NCBI GenBank assembly: GCA_958298945.1
Contig: OY282606.1
Coordinates: 47,939,920-48,003,919 of the forward strand
Length of the DNA stretch: 64,000 nt
Reading direction: 5' to 3'
Source of the DNA: Atherix ibis
Taxonomy: Eukaryota > Arthropoda > Insecta > Diptera > Athericidae
The notes beneath the pieces were generated by a model. The model was not told the DNA's origin. It did not search any database and saw nothing but the letters and a program-made list of their open reading frames with translations. Below, in pieces: positions 9,342 to 19,320 of the stretch (positions within the stretch are counted from its first letter, which is position 1; every line of letters begins with the position of its first letter). A program made the position numbers and the translations under genes.

Positions 9342-10469
9342 CTAAATTATTTATATTCTAAAATAAGGTATGTTATTTCATAGGATAACTTTGAAGTTCT
9401 TATGAAATAACATTTATTAGAAACCCCCAAAGCCGATTTTACTTTTATTTCTATAACTTATGAATTACTCATAAGAGAGTTTCCACAAGTTTATTTTAAA
9501 TTCTAATTGTAAAATGAAATAAATGAAAAAAATATTATTTTTTTGTTTAAATGCTTTTTAACAAAATTTTACCAATAAATAAAAATTGATTTTTGAACAA
9601 TTCGAGCACTTTTTATGTGAAGTTTTGACAGGAAATTCAAAGAAATGGAGTCAGTATTTTCGCAGTTTTGATTTTTGTAGTGATTGAAATTGAAAAAGAA
9701 AAATTTCAATTCGATACTATACATCGAAAATAGTAAAAGATATTGTTTAATTTTTTTTTAAAAATTATATGCCGAAATCGCTACCAAAATTTCCTTTGAT
9801 TATTTTTAAGGAATTTTCATGGTCCAATATTTCAGCTCATTTAAATTTATTACATCAAATAATAGTTTATGAAAAAAGGAAACAAACTAAATTCGAGGCA
9901 AATAATTTTCCAAAAATTAATTTTGGTGGTTAAGATTTTTCATTTTTGATGCGAAAAATAAAATTTTGGTATTTGAACATCCCTGTAAAAAAATAGTTAC
10001 TTTTTGATAGAATTTGTCTTGGACAATTTTCTACAATTATCGGATTTTTAAGTTTATTTAAAAATTTTATAACAAATCATTTATGAAAAAGGAAGAAAAA
10101 TAAATTTGAGGCAAAGGATTTTCCGAAAAAATTAACACAACAAACCATAAAAATCCAATCTTCCAAGTCGAAGCTTTTCGATAAAATTAGTAAGTTTTCG
10201 GTAGAATTTGTTAAAGATTATGTTCTATTTAAAAAAAAAGTCCAAAAATAATTGTTTCTACACAACACACCTTACATAAATAAATTTTCGTTTTTGAATC
10301 CATAATTTTCAAATAAAATATTGATATCTCAAATTTTATGGTAATATAAGTAAATTTTTGAATAAATTTTCATAAATTCAAGGTAAACCTTTTACAAAAC
10401 AACTCAATTATTATGGTTAATACAAAAAAAATTATTCCCTAAGCAATCACTAAATATATGGAATTGTAG
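9342..10469. other. AT-rich intergenic DNA
   Basis: No recognisable coding or repeat family. The segment is dominated by A/T runs. Confidence 0.6.
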
Positions 10470-11960
10470 TTTGAGGCCTGGCAGCTTTCAGGCTCCACGA
10501 ATTACCCAGAATAAACTCTTATTCTGGATAAAAAGGCATCTGGGCTCGATACCATACGCTTTGTTGCACTTAAACCGGCTGTCGCGGCGCATCCGAACTT
10601 ATTTTTGGAAGTGTTTAATACGTATCTTAGTGAGAGAATTTTTCCACAACTTTGGCCACTTGTAGACCCTTCATCATGCCACCCAATTTGTCTTCTGGAC
10701 ACGACTGGTAAAATCCTCAAACGAATTCTATGCAATCGATTGGAGGAATTCACCGAGGGCCAAAGGGGCTTATCTGCAGTTCAATTTGGCGTCAGGAGGG
10801 CTCGCTCTACCTTGGATGATATTTATTTCGAGGAAAAAAGGTGGAAAAAGGGCTTCATAAAGTACTGCGCCATTATAACTCTTGATGGTAAGGACTCCTT
10901 TTGACGCCCTTGATAATGTACTCCAGGTATTCCGGAGTACATTATCAGGATAATAGCAGACTAGCTAAGTAGCAGAATGCTGTTGTACAGGACGAGCTGT
11001 GTGGAGAGATCATACAGAATCACGAAAGGGGTCCCTCAAGGTCGGTTATGGGCCCTCTATTGTGGAATGTGATGTATTATCAGGATCCATATCCCAAAGG
11101 AGGCGAGAATCATCGCATTTGCTGATGATGTTGCTGTGGTCGTAGTGGCCAAATGGGTGGAAGAAGTAGAACAGATCTGTAATGAGACTGTCGCTTCAGT
11201 TCGTCCTAATCGCGGCCAGGAAAAGAAGATATCAAAGACCATTAGGATTGACGAACATGAGGTGATATCGAGTACCATCTCTAAAGTACCTAGCGGTTTC
11301 AAGAGCACCTACTATATACTGTGAAAAGGCTGCTGAGACTGTGATGGCGCTAGCGCTCTTAATGCAGAACCTTTTCAGGAGTTTCAGGAGCACCTACTAT
11401 ATGCTGGTGAGAAGGCTGCTAAATTAAGGTGCTGGCGGTTTTAATTCCGAACCTTGCGGGACCCAGGCAGATGAGTCTATCGTAGGAAGGCATTGAGGGT
11501 GGCCTGCGCATTCCGAACAATGTCTTACGAGGCCATTTGTGTTGTAACCGGATTGACACCGATTGAAATACTGGCAGATGAGCGTCAAATGTTGACCGAC
11601 GGAGAGGACGGTGTGACGCTGTGGCGCGCTCCATAGCACGGACGGAGGAAATAAACGAGTCCACGAGGAGGTGGCAAAATCGTTTGGATGATACCACCAA
11701 TGGCAGATGAACCCACCGTCTTATCTCGGCGATCGATCCGTGGATAGGCCGACGGCATGGTGATGTTGGTTACTATTTATCACAATTTTTGACGGGACAC
11801 GGATGTTTTCGGGCTTACCAATTCCGCTTTAAATTGGATTCTAGACCAAAGAGCCCTAGTTGTAACGGGATTGTGGAGAGCATGGAGCACGTGTTATTTT
11901 ACTGCGCCCGATTCAATGCGGAAAGAGAAGAGGCTCAAAAGTGTGCTGGCTTCATATGTA
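10470..11960 (+). pseudogene. R1-clade non-LTR retrotransposon relic
   Basis: Shifted frames preserve the order of an R1-type RT and C-terminal region. LSAVQFGVRRARSTLDDI lies near 10,775-10,830, a degraded motif A (IITLDGKDSF) near 10,875, KGVPQG..MGPLLWNVM near 11,025-11,075 and IIAFADDVAVVV near 11,110-11,145. VACAFRTMSYEAICVV.G lies near 11,500-11,550 and a GCFRAY..RFKL region near 11,800. Frameshifts and stops are frequent. Downstream of the RT an ~85-bp segment is duplicated (from 11,304 and from 11,389). R1 elements usually sit in 28S rDNA, but no rDNA is visible here. The RT box is still readable as FADD. Confidence 0.75.
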
Positions 11961-14302
11961 AATAATAAAATTGTTCTTTTCAGATGCCAGAATTTTGACA
12001 TAAAATTTTAATATCTGAACTTTTTTGATAATCTTAAAAAAATTTTCTAAAGGATTTGTCAGGACAAATTTACTAGTTTTTTTTTTAAATACATATTATC
12101 GCTATAGATGGATTCTTGTCGATAAATTTACAATCTATAAAATATCGTCTTTATCGAAAATTTTAATAATAATTTGTATGACTGTTTCACATCAAATTTT
12201 TAATTTTTCACATACAAGAATTATATTAAAACTTTATTCATAAAATTAATTTTGAAAAAAAAATTTTAAATGTCCTATTATAAATAATTGATAAAAAATG
12301 GAAAAATTACATTTTGAATGGTTGATTAATTATTCTATAATTACAAATTTAATCAATGTTTCCTTAGTCAAATTAGTTAAAATTGAATTCACATTTCAGA
12401 AGATGCTCCATTAATTTATGCCCAAATTTTTTTGATGTGCTTGTATTTGTCAATTCAATTCACTTTTTTTTTTAATGAATTTTCCAATAAAATGAACATG
12501 TCCGTAATAAATCAAGCTTAAAAGTAAAAGTTTCTTTTAGCAGAAAATCTTTATAATCGATAACTTAATGAAACGTAACAGTTTCTTTTGTAGCAACATT
12601 AAAAAAATTTATTTTTATTTCCGAATTAATTAATTCTTTGTGAAAATTTCAAAAGTCCAGTCTAAGATATTTGAAGAATTTAATATTATACTAGTCACTA
12701 ACAAATTCTATCTTTTAGTCTTATTTATTTCAATATTGGAAATATTCACATTAGATTAATGTAATTAAATTAAAATCGAATAGTATTGATGAAACATTTA
12801 CAAAAATCTTCGATAATCATGATTAATCACTCTATTACTCAGAACCATGATTTCCCAATAGTATTTCATCAAAAGTTAACTTAATGGTGTTAGTATTATT
12901 TTTTCATTCCTAAAATAAAGATTTTTTTCTGAGGTATAATAATACCATTTTCATAATTTTTCAGGTACGATAATATTCCAACTTAATGTATTAAAAAATA
13001 TCCATCCATTTTCAGGACGTCTAACTCAATTTTCACTCTTACAAGAAGATTACGGTCTCTGGAGTCCTTTTTTCTGAGACCATATGAAGAAAAATTCTAT
13101 TTCTTACTTCTGCTCAACAAATTAAATATGCAAGTTTCAGGCTAACTTTTATTTTAGGTATTCCCACAATTCTTATATTCCAAATACATTTTGTAAAATG
13201 AATAATTTTGATATTTTCCATAACATCAATACCAGAATATAATTGAATTAAATTCTGAAAATAAGAATAATGTTTCGTATGAAAGCGCTGTGTCACAAGT
13301 AGGTACAAACTAAAAGTATTTTTTTACAAACTAAAAGCCCACATGTATTAGGAATTTTAAATAAATGTAAACTGATATATTTTGCAATAATTCGTTATAA
13401 TAAAGGTGAGTTTTAGCAAATATGTTTGTTGTTATTTTGTTAATAAATTAAAATATTGTCTATAAAATTTACTTCTGCTTTTTATTCGATGTAACCGTAA
13501 TTTAAATTTTCAATTTTATATTTATCATCAATTTTATGTTCAATTTTAATTGCATGCACAAAATAGTTTTGAGGCTATAAAAACGATCCGAATACATTGG
13601 CTTAACTAACATTACAAATAACAATTTTTGGTATTATTGAATAATTAATAAATAAATTTGACCGCTGACTTAGATAGACTATTCATTAAAAGTCAGTTTG
13701 TGCAATAAATTTTAGTTAAATAAGTTTAGACTAAGATGTCTTACTTTTAGAGCCACTCTGAACTTACGAGCACAACTTTAAATGTTATAAAATGTCTGTC
13801 AATTTTTAGTTATTAGTTATCTTGAAACGATATTGTTATCTTATTGTAAAAAAACACAAAAACTTTTAGGTTTAAACAAGTAAAGAACTCTAGCAGAAGC
13901 CGTAACTTATGAGCCACTCTGAACTTATGTGGGAAATTGTAAGATTTATGATATTTCAGTCAATTTACTCTAATTAGTTATATTTAAATGATATTATTGT
14001 CTTATTATAAGGAATTTTACAAAAATCATGTCTGTGCCTCCAATAATTCAAAAAAAATTTTATACTGAATAGGAAAAGCAAACAAAGTCAATAGGGAAAG
14101 TAAAAGTTCTCATAACTTTCATTCTTCAATTATAACCTTAAAGTTAGTAGCATTTCTCAAAATGAATAGGTCTTAAAATACAATATCGAATGTTTCAAAA
14201 ATTACACTTTATCACTTACAGAAATTGAACTCTATAGATTGCTACAAGATAAATATTATATTATAAAGAAACAACGCATCCTTTAAGAAAAACTGATGGC
14301 AT
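11961..14302. other. AT-rich intergenic DNA
   Basis: No coding content recognised. It includes a diverged direct repeat at 13,750-14,020, described separately. Confidence 0.55.
13750..14020. repeat. Diverged 161-bp direct repeat
   Basis: GAGCCACTCTGAACTTA occurs at 13,750 and again at 13,911. Matching text follows in the same order in both units: GTCAATTT, then ATTAGTTAT, then GATATTRTT and CTTATT. The period is 161 bp with many substitutions, so this is an old tandem duplication. Confidence 0.6.
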
Positions 14303-15600
14303 ATGTTTTTGTTAAAACTGTCAAAAATAAAGCAGACGCATTTGCTGAAAATATTTACACCGCATGAAGATATACTAGATAGGACTTATTGTACTAAAAT
14401 CGAGACAAAACCATCCATTCCCTTATCCATGAGTCTTCCTCCACAGGCACTCACTCCTTCCGAAGTTGTCAATTTAATCAAATTTTTTCCCGAAAATAAA
14501 ACTCCTGGCTATGATCTGATCACTTCTAATATACTTCAAAAACTTCCCAAAAGAGCAATATCCTTCGATCATCATATTTCCTAATGACCCCTTAACTGCA
14601 TAAATCAATAAACCGTCCCACTTCCTACAAACTAATAAGTCTCTTTCCAACACTCTCAAAAATCTTTGAAAAAATAGTTCTCCACCGCTTACTTCCATCA
14701 CTCGAATCCTCAAATTTAATTACCAACCACCAATTTAGATTCCGCTCAGAACACTCCATTACCCAGCAGTGTCATCCAGTTCTCGAATTCATTGCATCTT
14801 CTTTAGAAAGAAAAGAGTAATGTCTCGTTATGTTTCTTGATATGAATTAAGCTTTTGATAAAGTTTGGCACCCGGGCATACTCTGGAAACTCAAGAAGAT
14901 TCGTTCTTCTACCTATTTCCTAGTCCTAAGATTATTCTTTTCCAACCGGCATTTCCAAGTAGACCAATCCATCAAAATCTCCGATATTGGCTGGTGTTCC
15001 ACAGGAAAGTATACTTGGGCCCATTCTCTACATCTTTTCTCTACACATCCGATATCCTAATACCTTCTTTACTGTATACGCCGATGATACAACCTACCTT
15101 GCATCTAACAAAAATCCCAAACATAATACAACCTCCCAAGCCCAAATCTAAGCCCTCTAGAACTGGTTTATAATAAAATTTTACGAGGTTGATAGGAAAA
15201 TTTAATATCACAACACAACGCTTAACATGTAGCCCACATAGAAGACTTAAAAAACAAGAAAAAGACGATATCTACAACTACTTCGACTTTTAGACAAACA
15301 CTCTAAACTTACTGTAGACAGCAAAGTACTTTTAAACAAATTCGTACTGGAGCCAATATGGACTTATGAACTAGAACTCTGGAGGCATACTAAGCCTTCC
15401 AATTCCCATCGAATCCAATCCCTTCAATCAAAAATATTCCGTACAATTGTCGACGCTCTCTTCTATGTTCGCAATAATGTTATTTATCGTAGGTTCCATT
15501 TTCTATCTCGTTATAAAAAATTTCATTTTCGTATCACCAATGATACTAATTCCCTCGTCAAAAAACTATGCATTTGTAGATCTGTAAAAATTTAAAAAAA
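14303..15600 (+). pseudogene. Jockey-clade ORF2 relic
   Basis: The relic aligns by eye with ORF2 of the Jockey element at 19,321-22,029. Pieces include PLSMSLPPQALTPSEV (14,430), NKTPGYDLITSNIL (14,495), a SLFPTLSKIFEKIVLHRLLP-like stretch (14,640-14,700), FRFRSEHSITQQC near 14,735, a motif A piece near 14,830-14,870, and IWTYELELW..TKPSNSHRIQ near 15,355-15,420. Stops and frameshifts are common. It is an older, diverged family member. Confidence 0.75.
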
Positions 15601-15604
15601 AGGA

Positions 15605-15838
15605 GCAGACCATTTATTTAGGATTATATCTGGCCAAAAGGTTGACTTGGAACCCATGATAAAATTAAAAAACTAATAACAAATTTCTTATTATAAAAGC
15701 TATGGGGTTCTACCTAGTACACTATCCATTTTACTTCATAAGTCAAAAATCCTTTGCAACATTTTAAATGCTACTAATTGTGTTCCTTACAGCGTCATTC
15801 ATCGTAATCTCAAATTTAGCTGAATCAAGTACATAATA
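15605..15838 (+). pseudogene. Second Jockey-like ORF2 fragment, out of order
   Basis: YLGLYLAKRLTWNP (15,617-15,658) and YSVIHRNLKFS (15,788-15,820) match segments that in the intact Jockey protein lie upstream of, and overlapping, those already read at the end of the preceding relic. It is therefore a separate or rearranged copy. Confidence 0.6.
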
Positions 15839-15854
15839 ATAACCAAAAAATCCG

Positions 15855-16010
15855 TTTGTTGTGCCCTGATTCAGTGACACAGGGATATCTGAGCTAAGTT
15901 CGCAGTAGTCTTGAGTTCGAGTCCAGCTAGTGACATAGGGAGTGCCCTTTCATTGCCGCTAAATGGCCTGACTGGGGGAGTACTAGTGACAAAGTAATTT
16001 GAATTTACAC
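15855..16010 (+). repeat. Possible tRNA-derived SINE relic
   Basis: GTTCGAGTCC at 15,915-15,924 fits the RNA polymerase III B-box. An A-box-like TGATTCAGTGAC lies 37 bp upstream at 15,867-15,878, a spacing normal for tRNA promoters. It does not fold into a convincing tRNA, so a SINE head or tRNA pseudogene is more likely. No tail or duplication is seen. Confidence 0.35.
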
Positions 16011-17750
16011 ACCAGTACGAATGTTTCTAAAGATGACATTTGAAAAGAAAATCTACTTGTATCTTCTATTTAACATACTGCCATCTATTGAGTTATGATA
16101 TAACTATCATCTCCAATAGTTATTAAAATCTTAGACTTTTATATTGGTGAGTTAATTAATGGCTACCAGCTTCGCGGTTATGGACTAGTTAATAAATAAC
16201 ATATAGAATCGATAAATATTATATTGAAAGGTTAATAGATGCTGATACTGCCATCTATTATCTTATATAAGCATTTCTAAGCTTTAGTACTGCCATCAGT
16301 TGGTTAAAAATTTAAAGCTGTCATTTACTCGTATCACAAAATGTTTCCATAATTATAATAATATCAAAAATATAAAATTAAATTGCAAACAATATTTTAA
16401 GTAAAAATTTACCAATGGAAATTATTGAAAAGAATTTTCCAACAATATACACTATCAGAATCTGATCCTGAAAGGAATTTTCAACAAATTCTTCATATCA
16501 AAATATATTATAAACTCTTGAACAAATTAAATCTTAATTTAGAACGAAATTATTAATAATGTCATACAGAAAATAAAGTTGTCCAAAATATGACAGGAAC
16601 TCTACGTCGGGCCCACTAGATAGTTCACTCTCTCGAATTATATTCATTAATCATTTTTAACAAATTAGTTTTCCTCTTAATATCGTACAAACAGGAAGTA
16701 ATTAACTCATACAATAAATAAAAGAAGAGCAAAATAATGAAATTAAAATCTGCTCACTAATATTCCGTGTACGAGTACATAAGGATTTACTGAGAGTGTA
16801 AAAACTTTCCTTCTACTTGTTCAAAGTTTACGTTGTTGATGAGCAATTCAAATGAATTTAATTATTAATTAAGGATATTCACAGGTGTTATTTAGACATG
16901 TGTCAGTCTTATCCTCATTCGGAATGTCTTCCTTGTATTTTATTTAATTGGTAAATTCATTTAAGAAAAACGATATGAAATCATAATTTCAACCCGAAAA
17001 CAAATTTTAAACAGAATAAGTTGTTTGTATATTAAGTTTTAAGTTTGCGGTGACAATTTCCTTCGTATAAAAGTTTTTTTTTTTAAATTAAGATCTTTTA
17101 AGGATTTTAAGGGAGAGGCAAGAAATTTTTGGATAATTTCCCAAGTTCGCTAAAGAAATATTTTTTTTATAATAATTAGATTCATAAACAAATAGAAAAT
17201 TTATAAAATTGACAAAATCATTTCTCTATAGCATGTAATGATATTATTTTTAAGGATCTGTCAATATTTTGTTTGAAATATAAATGAATACATCTTGTAT
17301 ACTTCTTGTTCTTAATAAATATTGGACTGTATTATAAGAAACTTACCTAAGACATTTGCGAGGGTCTATTTGAGGTAGCACCACGAGCTTATAGCAAGAA
17401 GGTCGTTGGAATATGGTATGTTATCGAATTGAGAAGTGTTCACTGAGTTAGTTAAAAGCTAACCGAAGTTCAAATAAGATTTTGTGGAGCAAATTAATAT
17501 ATTTGACAAGATTTAAGAGGGGATTGGGAAAAAAACTAAATGGATTAAGAAGATCTTTCTCGAAAAGTTACTTTGGGTATTCTGACAAACCAGCAGAATC
17601 TGCAAAAAAAAGTGGATGCCTTATAGGCTTGACAAATAGGATTTATTAGTATGAGGAATGGTAGCTTGATCGATCAGTGTGGCAACGTGCAGCCTGTGTT
17701 AAGAGAGAAATGCTTCAATATTTGACCACTCTAGTTGTTTACCTAAGGCT
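16011..17750. other. AT-rich intergenic DNA
   Basis: No gene recognised. The word TACTGCCATC occurs at 16,076, 16,246 and 16,288. The less AT-rich part at 17,340-17,750 has no readable frame and directly precedes the Jockey insertion. Confidence 0.5.
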
Positions 17751-17760
17751 AGAGATGTTA
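17751..17760. repeat. Left target-site duplication of the Jockey element
   Basis: AGAGATGTTA here is repeated at 22,171-22,180, immediately after the poly(A) tail. Confidence 0.8.
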
Positions 17761-18031
17761 GGAGTGATGTACGAACATTTCACGAGATCGGACGTAGATC
17801 AGTTCTGAAGTAATTTGTTTTTATTAATTTAAGTAAATAATAGTGAATAACAAACTTTCAAATTAAAATTCTGAATAAACTATTGTAAATTACTGTGAAC
17901 ACACAAAAAAAACTCAAAGTTAGACAATTAATTAATGTGAATAAAAAATAAAAAAAAAAGAATCAAATTAAAAAGTGTCAGTTATAGTTAAAAAAAAAAA
18001 AAAAAAACTGAGGTCACTGACCAAACACGGA
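17761..18031 (+). promoter_or_regulatory. Jockey 5' UTR with likely internal downstream promoter
   Basis: Jockey elements use an internal RNA polymerase II promoter that starts at base 1 and relies on a downstream element. GATCGGACGTAGATC at 17,786-17,800 lies ~26-40 bp inside the 5' end and contains GGACGT, resembling a fly downstream promoter element at about the expected distance. A-rich runs precede ORF1. The match is by eye only. Confidence 0.4.
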
Positions 18032-19320
18032 ATGTCAACGATAACCGATGAACGGTTATCGCAGACAATTACAATGTCGTCTGCTGGTGAGGATACAGAC
18101 TCCACAGCCAGCAGAGAATTCGTGAAACCGGTTGGACGTCCTCGACGTCCAAAAACATCCCCGAAGGCCAAAAACCAAAAAAAGGGAACGCACGTGCCAG
18201 CATCGGTGCCAACAGAAAATGGTTCCGGCAATAGATTTGCTCTGTTGTTCGAAACTTCAACAAGTGCGGGAATTCCAAAATCGTATACACAAGCGAATAC
18301 CGACAATGCTTATAAGCCACCACCCATCTTCGTCACAAATGTCACGAATTTTGCTAACTTAGGTCGTACCATTGCCAAACGCATCGGTACTGACCAGTTC
18401 GTGTGCAAGTCTAATGCAAAAGGACTTGCAATACAAGCCAAGTCTGGTGGTGCTTATAGAAGCATTGTTCAACTTCTAGAGGAAACAAAGCAAACGTTTC
18501 ACTCCTTTCAATCAAAGGCAGAAAAGGCCTATAAAGTTGTAATTCGTAATCTGCATCACACCACATGCGTTGATGATATAAAAAGTGTGCTAGAAATACT
18601 AGGAAATAACGTCACTAGTATTTCCAGTGTGAAAAAAAATTCTCCATTGCCACTTTTTTCGTGTCCTTGAAACCGGCACCCAACAACAAGGACATATTTA
18701 AAATTGAAACGCTGATGTATACAAGGATAAAGGTTGAAGAACCGTACATCAGCAAAGAAATTGTACAATGCTACAGGTGCCAAGAGTACGGACACACCAA
18801 GTCGTATTGTCGACATAGCCCAAAATGCGTGAAATGTGCAGGTGCACACCTCACCAGGGAGTGCATTAAAAGTAAGGCAATCCCAGCCAAAAGCGTTCTC
18901 TGCGACGGTAGCCATCCCGCAAATTATAAGGGTTGCTCCACGTACAAGAAGCTGCAGGAAAAAATAAATCCACACGCCAAAAAGAATATCCAAACGACCA
19001 CTTTAAATAGCCAACCAGTGCAGCAAGGTTTGTCATTTGCTGCGGTCGCGGCAACCATTTCAAACACGGAACAGCAACAACCAAAACAACGAGAACCTCA
19101 ACAACAGCAACATCAGCAGCCACAACTACAACAACCGCAACAGCAACAATCTAGCAGTAAGAACTATATTCCCCCTCCGTCATTGTTATCGCAAGATATA
19201 TCCTCAATGTTCTCCCAATTAACCAACACACTCATAGACCAACTTAATAAAATACTAACACCACTTGTAAATGCCTTGATGTCCATTGTGTCAGCTTTAT
19301 CGTCCACTGTTCAAAAATAA
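18032..19320 (+). pseudogene. Jockey ORF1 (Gag-like) split by a one-base deletion
   Basis: The ATG at 18,032 (MSTITDERLSQ) is preferred over the upstream GTG at 17,975; another ATG is at 18,074. The first frame runs to a stop at 18,668-18,670. At a six-T run (18,654-18,659) one T appears missing: moving one frame there joins PLPLF directly to FVSLKPAPNNKDI, as expected of the family. The second part carries CYRCQEYGHTKSYC and CVKCAGAHLTREC zinc knuckles. A third knuckle is incomplete (SVLCDGSHPANYKGC lacks its first Cys). A Gln-rich tract follows, and a hydrophobic C-terminus. The protein would coat element RNA. As written it yields two pieces unless slippage on the T run restores the frame. 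Confidence 0.85.

Noticed and set aside
10470..11960. R1-like relic as a marker of ribosomal DNA
   Set aside because: No 28S or other rRNA sequence was recognised on either side.
15855..16010. Functional tRNA gene
   Set aside because: A and B boxes only; no acceptor stem or cloverleaf visible by eye.
17975..18031. GTG start for Jockey ORF1
   Set aside because: It gives a poly-Lys leader from an A run; the ATG at 18,032 is more plausible in a eukaryote.
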